Shown: positions 33,411-42,946 of the stretch, one piece after another
Layout of the letters: every line of letters begins with the position of its first letter
Position numbering within the stretch: position 1 is the first letter of the stretch
Assembly: GCA_016650175.1 (NCBI GenBank)
Contig: JAENWG010000001.1
Location: forward strand, 23,996 to 87,995
DNA: 64,000 nt
Source of the DNA: Peptostreptococcaceae bacterium
GTDB lineage: Bacteria; Bacillota; Clostridia; Peptostreptococcales; Anaerovoracaceae
Direction of reading: 5' to 3'
The notes under the pieces: generated by a model
The model's input: the letters and a program-made list of their open reading frames with translations, nothing else
The model's database searches: none
Told to the model about the DNA's origin: nothing
Translations under genes and position numbers: made by a program

Positions 33411-34585
33411 TTAGTTATTCCCTCAAATTCTTTTCTAATTTGTTTTAACTTTTCTAAATCGCTAAAAATCTTTATAACCTGTAAAGCTATAATTGACGCT
33501 CCCTTTTCAACAGCCTTATGACCTTCTTCAGCGGATACTATGGCAGCCATTTCTCTCGTATGCACTGCAATAGGTGGATTTGCTATCTTTAGGAGTGGCT
33601 GAAATGATGGACATTTAAAACTTACGTTTCCCACATCTGAAGATCCCCATACCTGGTTAGGATCACCTGTGACCTCAATGTTTAATTCGTCAAATACTTC
33701 ATATAGGGAATCTATCCCAGTTTTCACTCTAAGCATATTGTCAAAGGGACTAGCTGTAATTTCTTTGCTATATGTTGTTTGGGTAGCTATGGCTGCACCT
33801 TTTGCACAATCATCAACCATTACTTTTACCTTGTCTAAATATCTTCTATCTAACGCTCTTATATATATTTCGGCTGAACATTCTTCAGGCACTATGTTTG
33901 GTGCATCTCCCGGATTAACAATTATACCGTGCATTCTAACATCAGGCTTTACATGTTGTCTTAACATGTCTATACCATGAAACATAAGCTGTACACCGTT
34001 AAATGCATTCTTGCCTTCCCATGGAGCTGCTGCTGCATGCGCAGGTTTTCCTTTAAATGTATATATGTACGAATCCATTGCTAACATATTAACTACAGGC
34101 ACACTTTGGTTATCTATATGAACCATCATAGCCATTTCGTAATCATCAAATATACCCCTATCAGCCATTTCACACTTTGTGCCCACAGTTTCTTCAGCAG
34201 GTGTGCCTATCACATGTATATCTGCGTCCAACTCATCTTGACACTGAACCAAGCTTATTGCTGCTAGCATACTCATTGCTCCGCTGATACTGTGTCCACA
34301 AGCATGTCCAATTCCAGGCAATGCATCATACTCAGCCAACAGCGCCACTTTATTCTTATGATTTTGGTTTCCATGTATTGCTTTAAAAGCCGTATCCATT
34401 CCAGCAAATGGATATTCAACCGTAAATCCATGCTTTTCTAATAGCGTAACTGCCTTTTTAGATGACTCATATTCCTTACCCGAAATTTCAGGATGCATAC
34501 ACAGATAATCACTATACCCTGTAAGCTCTGTTAAGTTTGCAGTTATTAATGCTTTAGTTTTTTCTTTTAATTCTGAATAGCTCAT
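33398..34585 (-). CDS. M20D amidohydrolase (AbgB/IAA-amino-acid-hydrolase-like)
   Basis: 395 residues. HACGH in PGIGHACGHSISGAMSML and GTPAEETVGTKCEM are the M20D metal-site motifs; the lid domain includes PAHAAAAPWEGKNA and the C-terminus AIVSAEEGHKAVEKGA. Members split aminoacyl-conjugates such as aminobenzoyl-glutamate or N-acyl amino acids. GAGGTGA precedes the start. It lies behind the YfcC transporter gene across a terminator-like hairpin. Confidence 0.85.
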   Translation of the reverse strand: MSYSELKEKTKALITANLTELTGYSDYLCMHPEISGKEYESSKKAVTLLEKHGFTVEYPFAGMDTAFKAIHGNQNHKNKVALLAEYDALPGIGHACGHSISGAMSMLAAISLVQCQDELDADIHVIGTPAEETVGTKCEMADRGIFDDYEMAMMVHIDNQSVPVVNMLAMDSYIYTFKGKPAHAAAAPWEGKNAFNGVQLMFHGIDMLRQHVKPDVRMHGIIVNPGDAPNIVPEECSAEIYIRALDRRYLDKVKVMVDDCAKGAAIATQTTYSKEITASPFDNMLRVKTGIDSLYEVFDELNIEVTGDPNQVWGSSDVGNVSFKCPSFQPLLKIANPPIAVHTREMAAIVSAEEGHKAVEKGASIIALQVIKIFSDLEKLKQIRKEFEGITKCTI

Positions 34586-34601
34586 AATTCACCTCATCAT
34601 A

Positions 34602-34631
34602 TTAAAAATGGCCAAACAAAATGCTTGGCCA
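34602..34631 (-). terminator. terminator after the YfcC-like permease gene
   Basis: TGGCCAAG and TTTGGCCA form a stem around an ATTTTG-like loop, followed by TTTTTAA on the minus strand. It probably partly terminates transcription between the permease and the amidohydrolase gene. Confidence 0.75.
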
Positions 34632-34651
34632 TTAGATGTTTTAATCTTGAC

Positions 34652-36064
34652 TTAAAATGGTCCTAACTGTACTGATTGTGCTACTGCTACAAATATTGCA
34701 CCAACAACATACCATGCACCAATTAAAGGTAATATCCATTTAGCCCATTTATCCCAAGGAATCCTAGCCAAACCAAGACCAGCCATGAAATATCCAGATG
34801 TAGGTGTGAATATATTAGATATTCCATCACCTAACTGATAAGCAATACAAGTAGTTTGTCTAGTTACACCTACCAAGTCTCCAAGTGGAGCTAAGATAGG
34901 AATTGAAACTGCTGCTTGTCCGCTTCCAGAAGGAACTATAAAGTTTAAGAAGCATTGGAATATGTACATACCAACTGCCGATATCATAGAAGGCAAGTTG
35001 TTTAGTACATTTGCCGCTGAATGTAGTATAGTAAATAAAATATTACCATCTGTTAATACTACTAATATTGCTCTTGCAAAACCTACTACCAAAGCTCCTG
35101 TTGCGATAGCTGCCATTCCTTCTCCAAGGCTTATAGCATATTGATTAAGTCCTAATCCGCCAACAAGTGCACACAATATTGCCATTCCAAAGAATAATCC
35201 TGCGATTTCATTAATGTACCATCCCCATTTGATTACTCCGATTACTAATAATACCATTGATGCTACAAATATTCCTAAGATAGCTTTTTCTTTAACACCA
35301 AATACATGAAGATTATCTAAATCCATATTATCTGTACGATTTAAATCTATATCTCTCATTGGTGATAATTCAGGATTCTTTCTTACTTTAGTAGCATATC
35401 TCATTACAAACAGAATTCCTAATGTTACCATTACAATATAAATTACTATTCTATATTGTATTCCTGAAAACAAAGGTAATCCTGCTATACCTTGAGCAAC
35501 GCCGATTGTAAACGGATTTAAAAATGCTCCTGCAAAACCAGAACCTGCACCAATAAATACTATCGCTGTACCTGTTAGTGAATCATATCCCATTGCAATA
35601 CAAAGCGATACAAATATCGGAATGAACGGTAATGTTTCTTCTGCCATTCCATTAATAGCTCCTAATAGTGAGAACACTATCATTGCTACAGGAATAACCA
35701 TAATTTCTTTACCTTTTAATGCTTTTACCATCTTCCCGAGCCCAGCTTCTATGGCACCCGTTTCATTTAGCACTGCAAAAGATCCACCTACGATAAATAT
35801 AAAGAATATGATAAGTGCTGTTTCTTGCATACCTCTTGGAACTGCAGTCAAGAATTGCATTAGATTTACTGGTGTCGAATCCATTGTATGGAAAGTCGCC
35901 GCATCTACCACTTCTCTTCCGCTGTCTAAGGTTACCATGTCATATGTTCCTGCTGGTACTATGTAAGTTAATATACTACAAAATAGTACTACTGCCAGTA
36001 AGATGATATAAACGTGAGGTACTCTAGATTTTTTCTTTACTACTTCTTGCTCTGTATTACCCAT
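34652..36064 (-). CDS. YfcC/DcuC-superfamily permease
   Basis: 470 residues with about 11-12 membrane helices. The family pattern shows in VPHVYIILLAVVLFCSILTYIVPAGTYD-like N-terminal text, MAEETLPFIPIFV, and FLNFIVPSGSGQAAVSIPIL. YfcC relatives move amino acids, dipeptides or carboxylates; direction and substrate cannot be read here. GGAGG precedes the ATG. Downstream and upstream hydrolases for acylated amino acids suggest it imports their substrates. Confidence 0.82.
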   Translation of the reverse strand: MGNTEQEVVKKKSRVPHVYIILLAVVLFCSILTYIVPAGTYDMVTLDSGREVVDAATFHTMDSTPVNLMQFLTAVPRGMQETALIIFFIFIVGGSFAVLNETGAIEAGLGKMVKALKGKEIMVIPVAMIVFSLLGAINGMAEETLPFIPIFVSLCIAMGYDSLTGTAIVFIGAGSGFAGAFLNPFTIGVAQGIAGLPLFSGIQYRIVIYIVMVTLGILFVMRYATKVRKNPELSPMRDIDLNRTDNMDLDNLHVFGVKEKAILGIFVASMVLLVIGVIKWGWYINEIAGLFFGMAILCALVGGLGLNQYAISLGEGMAAIATGALVVGFARAILVVLTDGNILFTILHSAANVLNNLPSMISAVGMYIFQCFLNFIVPSGSGQAAVSIPILAPLGDLVGVTRQTTCIAYQLGDGISNIFTPTSGYFMAGLGLARIPWDKWAKWILPLIGAWYVVGAIFVAVAQSVQLGPF

Positions 36065-36237
36065 ATAATTCCTCCAATCATTTAAAAAAATAACAGATAT
36101 AAGTTTTATGAGTATTTTAACAACTCATAGAATAATTATACACTGTTTCAAATTAAGTGCAAGCTTTTGTTTATTTAAATAACACAAAATCAACACCTTA
36201 TTTTTGGAGAAATTACATATATGTTTTATACTTTATA

Positions 36238-37610
36238 TTAAATAGTTTTTATCACTTTGTTAAAGTCTATAAATGATCCAGCATTGCCATTTACTATTTC
36301 ATTACTTATGTAACTTAGCTTCCCGTTAACAATTACGTAATCTACTCCTGTATTTTGAATATCAATATTTTCAAATGTCGGTCCATCGATTATTGTATCC
36401 GGATTAAAGATTGTAATATCAGCATCTGCGCCCACTTTAATTCGACCTTTATCTTCTAAATTTAATCTCTGTGCAGGTTCTAATGTCATCTTTCTAAGCG
36501 CATCTATTAGTGGCAATGCTTTGTCCTCACGCACATATTTACCCAGAACTCTCGGGAATGTTCCGGCTGCTCTAGGATGACCTTTGCCTTCATGAATGAT
36601 TGCATCACTTGCTATCATTCCGTACTTATTAGTTATGGCTCTTGAAATCTCTTCTTCATTCATGACAAATGCTACCGCTAGCATGTCAGGATAATTTTCT
36701 CTAGCCTCTTTAAAAATCTTTTCAGTACAATATACATTTTTATACGGTTCCTGTGTAAGCAGAATATCCGAATATTCCTTTTTCCAGTTATCAAGACAAC
36801 CATCATCAAAAACTGCGCTACCTAGCAAAGTGCTAAATGCGTGTACGGATAAGTGTCATAATTAAGCTTAGGATTTTTCTCTATTGCCATGTTAATCTCT
36901 TCCAAAGATTCCTTCATCCATCCCATCGCGGAACAACTGCTCAAATGAGATATTTGGAATTTAGGAGTAATTTCTCCAGACAGTTTAATCATTTCCCTAA
37001 CCGACTCAATATCGTTTATACAATCATTTCTATAGTGAGCCGCACCAAGCATTCTTTCATCTTCAAGCACCTCAAGGACATCTCTCATGTCTTCGTAACT
37101 GATTCCGGGATCATATTCAATGCCAAACGATACTCCAAAAGCGCCTTCTGCCAACTCCCTTTTCACAAGCTCACGCAAAACTTTTCTTTGTTCTTTGGTC
37201 GCTTCATCATACCTTTTAATCCCCAGCTGATACCTAAACTCATTGTATCCAGCTAGCATTATATAGTTAACAGGCGATCCACCTTTTCTTTTTATTACAT
37301 CTTTAAACTCTTTTAAATCTTGATATTGTAGTCCACAGTTACCACCTACTGCAGTGGTAACTCCCATTTTAAGCATGAATTCAGAAATACGATAGTTTTC
37401 ACCTTCTTTTTTAAACTTCTCCTCATGCATATGTATGTCTATAAATCCTGGAGATATAATTTTTCCTGCTGCATCAATTACTTTGATTGCTTCAAGTTCT
37501 TCATCACCTAGGCTAACAATTGTCCCTTGCTCTATACCTACATTACCTGATACAAATTCCCCAGTGTTAAAGTCTGTATACTTGCCACCTTTGATTAATA
37601 AATCCAACAT
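36238..37610 (-). pseudogene. N-acyl-D-amino-acid deacylase family gene, frameshifted
   Basis: One amidohydrolase gene split by a single-base loss near 36842. The N-terminal piece (start 37610 after GGAGGGA) has GKIISPGFIDIHMHEE (metal HxH), GNCGLQ, GAAHYRND and FQISHLSS. The frame breaks after LNYDTYPYT, and the expected AFSTLLGSAVFDDG continues in another frame to the C-terminal EDKGRIKVGADADITIFNP. Restoring one base (AC to AAC) gives a continuous protein of about 457 residues. D-aminoacylases release D-amino acids from N-acyl forms. It may be a true mutation, a phase-variable site or a sequencing error. Confidence 0.85.
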
Positions 37611-37680
37611 CTTCTGTCCCTCCATTATCTTGATTATATTAATATGTTTGTTGCGTACTTCTCTAAACCTTTTTATTTCT

Positions 37681-38886
37681 TTACCATCCAACTTCTTTTA
37701 AATATTCTTTCATAAATTTCAATCCTATTTCTATATCTTCAGTTTTAGTAAATTCCTCTGGCGAATGACTAATACCTTTTACACTCGGTACAAATATCAT
37801 GTTTGTATCACAGTACTCCGCAATAATCTGAGCATCGTGCCCAGCACCGCTTGACATAACCAAATATTCGTATCCACCTGATTTAGCAATGTGTTCCATG
37901 GTTTCAATACCTTTTGAACTCATATATATAGGTCGGTCAAAACAGGCAACCTCTACTTCAACTTTAACTATGCCAGATAATTGATTTGCGAGTGCTAATA
38001 AGTATTCTTCAGCTTCAACTAGCAGCTCATTATTGCTCGATCTAATATCAAATGTCATTGTAACTCTATCTGCAATAATGTTATACTGACCAGGCTCTAC
38101 TTTAATATTTCCTACTGTACATGTCAGCTTATCACAATATTGTTCAGCCCATTCATTTAATTTGGTAATGAATTTTGCGGTAACTGGCATAGGATCTTTT
38201 CTTAAGCTCATAGGCGTTGTACCCGCATGATTCTGTTCTCCAACAAAAGTTACCGTTCCAATAATCAATCCTACTATTGATGTTACAATGCCAATTTTCA
38301 TGTTGCTATTTTCTAAGACAGCACCCTGTTCAATATGCAATTCCAAAAATTGATTGATGTTTTTCTTACCTTCTGGCAATTTACCTCTATAATAATCACT
38401 TTCTGTTATAGCCGTTTTAAGCATAATTCCATTTTCATCTTTTTCTTTAAGATTTTCTTCTGTCAACGTACCTGTAATTGCCCTACTTCCAACATAACCT
38501 GCTAGGAACCGACTGGCCTCCTCTTCACACATTGCAACTACTTCCATTGTTTTTTCAGGCTTGCCATATTCTTTTTTTAATGTTGATAATACCTCAATGC
38601 CTGATAGCACACCTAACGTGCCATCATATTTACCCCCGTTTTTAACAGTGTCCCTATGAGATCCGGTTAACACAATTTCATCAGAGTTACCTTTAATCCT
38701 GCCAAATAAATTTCCCACTTCATCGTAATATGTTTCAAATCCTTTTTTCTTCATCCACATTTCCAGAAGGATAAGACTTTCTTTATCTTCTTTTGTATAT
38801 GTAGCTCTCCAATATTCACCATCTTTAACCGCCGTAAAAGCTAGTTCTTCTAGAGCGTCTAATACCCATTTGCTTTCATTTGTCAT
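37681..38886 (-). CDS. Zn-dependent hydantoinase/carbamoylase family amidase
   Basis: 401 residues of the M20 N-carbamoyl-amino-acid amidohydrolase/allantoate amidohydrolase type: VLTGSHRDTVKNGGKYDGTLG, MCEEEASRF, FLELHIEQGAVLE, GEQNHAGTTPMSLRKDP and SSGAGHDAQIIA. It would release amino acids from N-carbamoyl or ureido compounds, giving ammonia and CO2. It lies 71 bp upstream of the deacylase gene on the same strand. The exact substrate cannot be told from motifs. Confidence 0.9.
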   Translation of the reverse strand: MTNESKWVLDALEELAFTAVKDGEYWRATYTKEDKESLILLEMWMKKKGFETYYDEVGNLFGRIKGNSDEIVLTGSHRDTVKNGGKYDGTLGVLSGIEVLSTLKKEYGKPEKTMEVVAMCEEEASRFLAGYVGSRAITGTLTEENLKEKDENGIMLKTAITESDYYRGKLPEGKKNINQFLELHIEQGAVLENSNMKIGIVTSIVGLIIGTVTFVGEQNHAGTTPMSLRKDPMPVTAKFITKLNEWAEQYCDKLTCTVGNIKVEPGQYNIIADRVTMTFDIRSSNNELLVEAEEYLLALANQLSGIVKVEVEVACFDRPIYMSSKGIETMEHIAKSGGYEYLVMSSGAGHDAQIIAEYCDTNMIFVPSVKGISHSPEEFTKTEDIEIGLKFMKEYLKEVGW

Positions 38887-38922
38887 GCGATAATCCTTTC
38901 TTCAATTGCTTATCTTTGTTTA

Positions 38923-39816
38923 TTACGTAATACTCTCAACTTTATTTACAAAGTCATCAATTACTTTCATATACTTTTGAGGATTACTGTTATATGACTG
39001 TGCATGTTTTGCTTCTTCAAATATATGAAGTTCCTTATATCCTGGATTTTCTTTACACATCATTTCAGCATTTATTTTATCTATAAATTTATCACTATCA
39101 CCATGAATAAAACAAATCGGCACATAGTTTTTTCTTATAGTATCTATAGGTTTAACTTCGTTTAAATCGAATTTGTATACTAATTTACATATTACATTTG
39201 CTAAATCAGCTACAACTCCTATTATGCGATATTTGCTTTTGGCTAACATTCTAGCCATCATCATAAAGTTAGAATATCCACAATCCGATACTACAAACTT
39301 AACCTCAGGGTTGTATTCAAGTACCATATCACTTATGGCTGCTCCCATAGATTCACCATGCAATCCTATGTAAATACTATTACCATATTTAGCTCTTGTA
39401 TCTTTTATTACTTCTAATAGGTCTTTACTTTCCCTTAGCCCTAATGTTACATAGCCACTTTCATTTTCTCCATGACTTCTGACATCATATATAACTGCGC
39501 TATAACCCAATTTTCTATATATCATTAAATACTTAACACTTGACCATCTAGTACTTTGATGACCGTGAGTTATTATGACAAATTTATTGCTGTCATTTGG
39601 TATATATGTAGAATGGAGTTCATAATTATCATAGGATTTAATGATATAGTCTTCTTTTTCCAACTCTTTATATCCATCTAAATTACCCTTTATACTTTCA
39701 TACTTCATTGATTCTAAAGTAGTAAAGTATTTCGGATTAACCGCTACTTGTAAAAGGCTCCAGGTTACTAAAGACACAATTATAACTAGTAATAATATTA
39801 ATATTATCCAACTCAT
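38923..39816 (-). CDS. alpha/beta hydrolase with N-terminal membrane anchor
   Basis: 297 residues starting MSWIILILLLVIIVSLVTWS, a membrane anchor or signal. The hydrolase core has VIITHGHQSTRW, the nucleophile elbow LHGESMGAA (GxSxG), an acid at FIHGDSDKFID and His in EEAKHAQSY. GGAGGT sets the start at 39816. Substrate unknown. Confidence 0.87.
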   Translation of the reverse strand: MSWIILILLLVIIVSLVTWSLLQVAVNPKYFTTLESMKYESIKGNLDGYKELEKEDYIIKSYDNYELHSTYIPNDSNKFVIITHGHQSTRWSSVKYLMIYRKLGYSAVIYDVRSHGENESGYVTLGLRESKDLLEVIKDTRAKYGNSIYIGLHGESMGAAISDMVLEYNPEVKFVVSDCGYSNFMMMARMLAKSKYRIIGVVADLANVICKLVYKFDLNEVKPIDTIRKNYVPICFIHGDSDKFIDKINAEMMCKENPGYKELHIFEEAKHAQSYNSNPQKYMKVIDDFVNKVESIT

Positions 39817-39880
39817 TTTCGTAACCTCCAATCGTCATTATATCATTAAACATCTAAAAACTATATCTATTTTAGGCTAT

Positions 39881-41242
39881 TTACATAAGCTTATCTAATA
39901 TCCATTTTTTCTTTTTTGTATAAGGTAAATATCTTATGGGAACATCAATATATGTACTTTTATCTACTATACTTTTGTAATGTGTAAAGGTATCAAAACT
40001 ACTCTTACCGTGATAGCTTCCCATGCCACTTTCACCTACTCCTCCAAACCCCATATGAGAAGTTGCCAGATAAATAATCGTATCATTTATACAGCCTCCT
40101 CCGAAGTTTATCCTAGTCACTACTCTTTTCTTAACGCTATTATCTGATGTGAACAAGTATAGAGCAAGGGGTCTAGGTCTTTCTACTATCATTTTTATAG
40201 CTTGATCTAACGAATCATAAGTCAATATTGGAAGAATAGGTCCAAATATTTCTTCTTTCATGATTGCATCATCCCATGTTACATTATCCATTAACGTAGG
40301 CTCTATAAAACGTTCATCCGGTTTTACTGCTCCACCCATAATCACTTTTTCTTCATCAATTAAGCCCCTGACTCTTTGAAAATGTTTATCATTAATTATT
40401 CTAGGGAAATATGAGTAGTTTTCATTTTCATAAAAAAGACCAATTATTTTAATATATTCTTTAATAAATTGCTCTTTAACTCTTTTATCTATTAACACAT
40501 AATCAGGCGCTACGCATGTTTGCCCTGCATTTAAGCATTTGCCCCATGCTATACGTTTTGCAGCCAACTTAATATTTGCTGTTTCATCAATTATCACAGG
40601 ACTTTTACCACCTAACTCTAAGCTAACTGGTGTTAATTTTTCAGAAGCACATTTCATTACATATTTGCCTACAGTAACACTTCCTGTGAAGAAAATATAG
40701 TCGAACTTTTCATTAAGTAACTCTTCATTTTCTGCTCGTCCGCCTTCAATTACTGCTACATATTTAGGTGGAAACACTTCTTCAATTATTTTTTTAATTA
40801 GACTGCTAGTATTCTTCGCATATGCTGAAGGCTTTATTATAGCGCAGTTTCCTGCGGCTATTGCTCCAATGAGTGGCTCTATGGCAAGTTGGAACGGATA
40901 ATTCCAAGGTGACATTATAAGAGCTACTCCATATGGCTCTGGATGAATATAACTTTTAGAATAGAAATGTGCAACTGGTGTTTTGATTTTTTTATCCCGC
41001 GCAAATCTCCTAGTGTTTTTAATGAAATAATTAAGCTCTTCAATAACCATTCCAGTTTCTGTCATTTTAGTTTCAAATGGATGTTTGTTCAAATCACCTT
41101 TAAGCGCTTTGTTAATTTCTTCTTCATATTTTAGTATTGTGCTTTTAAGCCTTCTTAAAAAGTAAACTCTTTCTTCTGCCGACTGAGTGTTTCCGTCTTC
41201 GTAATATTTTCTCTGTTTTAAAACAATTTCATGTGTATTCAT
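39881..41242 (-). CDS. aldehyde dehydrogenase (ALDH3-like)
   Basis: 453 residues. NAD-binding and catalytic motifs: LIMSPWNYPFQLAIEPLIGA, FTGSVTVGKYVM, SLELGGKSPVII with the general-base Glu, and NAGQTCVAPDYVL with the catalytic Cys. It oxidises fatty or aromatic aldehydes to acids. The start at 41242 lies one base past the upstream gene's stop, with AAAGGTGA as ribosome site, implying coupling to the B3/4-domain gene. Confidence 0.9.
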   Translation of the reverse strand: MNTHEIVLKQRKYYEDGNTQSAEERVYFLRRLKSTILKYEEEINKALKGDLNKHPFETKMTETGMVIEELNYFIKNTRRFARDKKIKTPVAHFYSKSYIHPEPYGVALIMSPWNYPFQLAIEPLIGAIAAGNCAIIKPSAYAKNTSSLIKKIIEEVFPPKYVAVIEGGRAENEELLNEKFDYIFFTGSVTVGKYVMKCASEKLTPVSLELGGKSPVIIDETANIKLAAKRIAWGKCLNAGQTCVAPDYVLIDKRVKEQFIKEYIKIIGLFYENENYSYFPRIINDKHFQRVRGLIDEEKVIMGGAVKPDERFIEPTLMDNVTWDDAIMKEEIFGPILPILTYDSLDQAIKMIVERPRPLALYLFTSDNSVKKRVVTRINFGGGCINDTIIYLATSHMGFGGVGESGMGSYHGKSSFDTFTHYKSIVDKSTYIDVPIRYLPYTKKKKWILDKLM

Positions 41243-41243
41243 A

Positions 41244-41915
41244 TCATTCACCTTTCGTTTCAACAACCAATATATCATAGCTACCACCAAAGTTGGATAT
41301 AATATCCTCTGCTATCTCAGTTAACGCCGTCTTTCTGTATTCAACCGTAGTATTAGCATTTCCCTGTGCAATTAGTACTATATCTTTTGAATCTTCCTCA
41401 ATCTTGTATTCTTCAGAATCTCTAGCATCTAAAAATGCCATTATTCCGTTATTGTCTTTATAGATAAAGTCTCCTTCTACTGCTCTCTTCACTCCTCCAC
41501 CAATTGGGTAAAATTCCTCTCCCTCATTTGCAAAGGTAAAACAAATATCTCCGTTTACTTTATTCAAATCGTGAGCTCCAATTGATAAAAAGTTGGTTAC
41601 TGCATGAGCATTATATATATCAACAATCGGATTCACCCTCATGAAGCTACCTCGCCTTTTAATATTTGATATTAACGCTTCAGATGTAGGTGGAAATTTC
41701 TTTTGGCTTCTTCCAATATCTTTGATCATATTTCTATAACCTAAAAGCACTGGATTTTCCAAAGCATTATCATATTCTAATGCAATACCTTCATTCTTTC
41801 CGATGAACTGTTCAGTTTCATCATTTAATCCGCCTAAAGTATAGCCGAAAATTCTTACTGCTACTATAGCAGTAATTCCGATTTTAATATATTCTTTATC
41901 TACTGATATATTCAT
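41244..41915 (-). CDS. B3/4-domain protein (phenylalanyl-tRNA-synthetase beta-like, stand-alone)
   Basis: 223 residues with the B3/4 domain pattern: SNIKRRGSFMRVNPIVDIYN, AVTNFLSIGAHDLNKVNGDI, FYPIGGGVKR and EGDFIYKDNNGIMAFLDARD. Stand-alone B3/4 proteins are thought to bind or edit amino-acid-like ligands or mischarged tRNA; the role is unproven. GAGGTGA sets the start. It is directly coupled to the aldehyde dehydrogenase gene. Confidence 0.85.
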   Translation of the reverse strand: MNISVDKEYIKIGITAIVAVRIFGYTLGGLNDETEQFIGKNEGIALEYDNALENPVLLGYRNMIKDIGRSQKKFPPTSEALISNIKRRGSFMRVNPIVDIYNAHAVTNFLSIGAHDLNKVNGDICFTFANEGEEFYPIGGGVKRAVEGDFIYKDNNGIMAFLDARDSEEYKIEEDSKDIVLIAQGNANTTVEYRKTALTEIAEDIISNFGGSYDILVVETKGE

Positions 41916-41975
41916 AATATTTTCACCTCTAGCTTCTAATTTCAATTATACTAGCATTTGTCCCTCTAATCAAGA

Positions 41976-42007
41976 ACATACCGCTAAGCTAATGCTCAGC
42001 GGTATGT
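41976..42007 (-). terminator. terminator between the PNPOx-like and B3/4 genes
   Basis: ACATACCGCT and AGCGGTATGT form a perfect 10-bp stem, extended by AAGC/GCT around a short loop. A run of seven T lies on the plus-strand side; the minus-strand tail is TTCTTGATT. Confidence 0.7.
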
Positions 42008-42026
42008 GTTTTTTTACTCATATTCA

Positions 42027-42422
42027 TTATGCTAATTTTTTACCTGCATTAGGTGATGCACTTTGATCGAAAATTTCATCGATATCAAAAGTCCATACTG
42101 CTTTTACTGGCAATCCTTTTGCCTTCATAGGACCAGACATAGTATCATAAAATGCACCTTCTATATGTCTTTCCTTAGCGGTTGCATTTATTAAGTATGA
42201 TTCTGCTCCTTTGGCTATTAGGAAAGCTGCCTTATTATTAGATTGAAGATTCTCTGAAGTTGTATTCATAAATATTTCTGCTACAAACATGCTTTTCTCA
42301 TCCAATGCCATAATGCTTCCAGCTACTACTGAGTGTAATTTACCCTCTTTTGATATAGTGGTGATTATTTTTACTGCGCCTTCTTCTTTTAATAAGTCCA
42401 TTACTTTTTCTGGTGTTTTCAT
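42027..42422 (-). CDS. pyridoxamine-5'-phosphate-oxidase-fold protein
   Basis: 131 residues of the split-barrel FMN-binding type: GAVKIITTISKEGKLHSVVAG, KSMFVAEIFMNTTSENLQ, AAFLIAKGAESYLINATAKE. Such small proteins bind FMN or heme; no substrate can be named. AAAGGAG precedes the start. It is opposite an HxlR regulator gene, which may control it. Confidence 0.85.
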   Translation of the reverse strand: MKTPEKVMDLLKEEGAVKIITTISKEGKLHSVVAGSIMALDEKSMFVAEIFMNTTSENLQSNNKAAFLIAKGAESYLINATAKERHIEGAFYDTMSGPMKAKGLPVKAVWTFDIDEIFDQSASPNAGKKLA

Positions 42423-42509
42423 TTTTTAATCTCCTTTGCATTTTTTAATCTATACTGATATACTATGTCTAAAGTACATTTTAATCAAGTACTGACTTTT
42501 AAAAAACTA

Positions 42510-42527
42510 AGTATGTTTTAACATACT
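42510..42527. promoter_or_regulatory. operator-like palindrome upstream of hxlR-type gene
   Basis: AGTATGTTTTAACATACT, two perfect 8-bp arms around TT, 16 bp before the regulator ATG in the divergent gap. A second spaced pair AGTAC...GTACT is nearby. Probably a binding site for the HxlR protein. Confidence 0.6.
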
Positions 42528-42543
42528 AAATAAGGAGATTATC

Positions 42544-42930
42544 ATGCAAAGACTTGAATATCTGACTGATTGCAAAGAATGCAGTCTAAGCCAAGAAATA
42601 AAATGTAATATGTGTCCAATATGTATGACTCAAAAGGTTATGAAAGGCAAATGGAAATTACCTATTATTTGGCTACTTAAAGATAATACTTTGAGATTTT
42701 CAGAAATACAAAAGTCAATTCCTAACGTAACACAGACATATTTAAGTAAACAGCTTAAATCGTTAGAAAATGACCAATTAGTTATTAGAAAATCATATAA
42801 CCAAATTCCTCCTAAAGTTGAATATTCTTTATCAGCTACAGGAAAGGATTTTATCAAAGTTTTAGATTACATGAATGTATGGGGAATTAGTTATATACAA
42901 AAATATATCATGCCTCTACGAGAAGAATAA
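42544..42930 (+). CDS. HxlR-family transcriptional regulator
   Basis: 128 residues with the HxlR winged helix: MKGKWKLPIIWLLKDNTLRF, SEIQKSIPNVTQTYLSKQLK, PKVEYSLSATGKDF. Extra N-terminal cysteines (CKEC, CNMCPIC) could sense redox or metal. It is divergent from the PNPOx-like gene, with a palindrome between. Confidence 0.9.
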   Translation: MQRLEYLTDCKECSLSQEIKCNMCPICMTQKVMKGKWKLPIIWLLKDNTLRFSEIQKSIPNVTQTYLSKQLKSLENDQLVIRKSYNQIPPKVEYSLSATGKDFIKVLDYMNVWGISYIQKYIMPLREE

Positions 42931-42946
42931 AATTCAGTACAAATAT

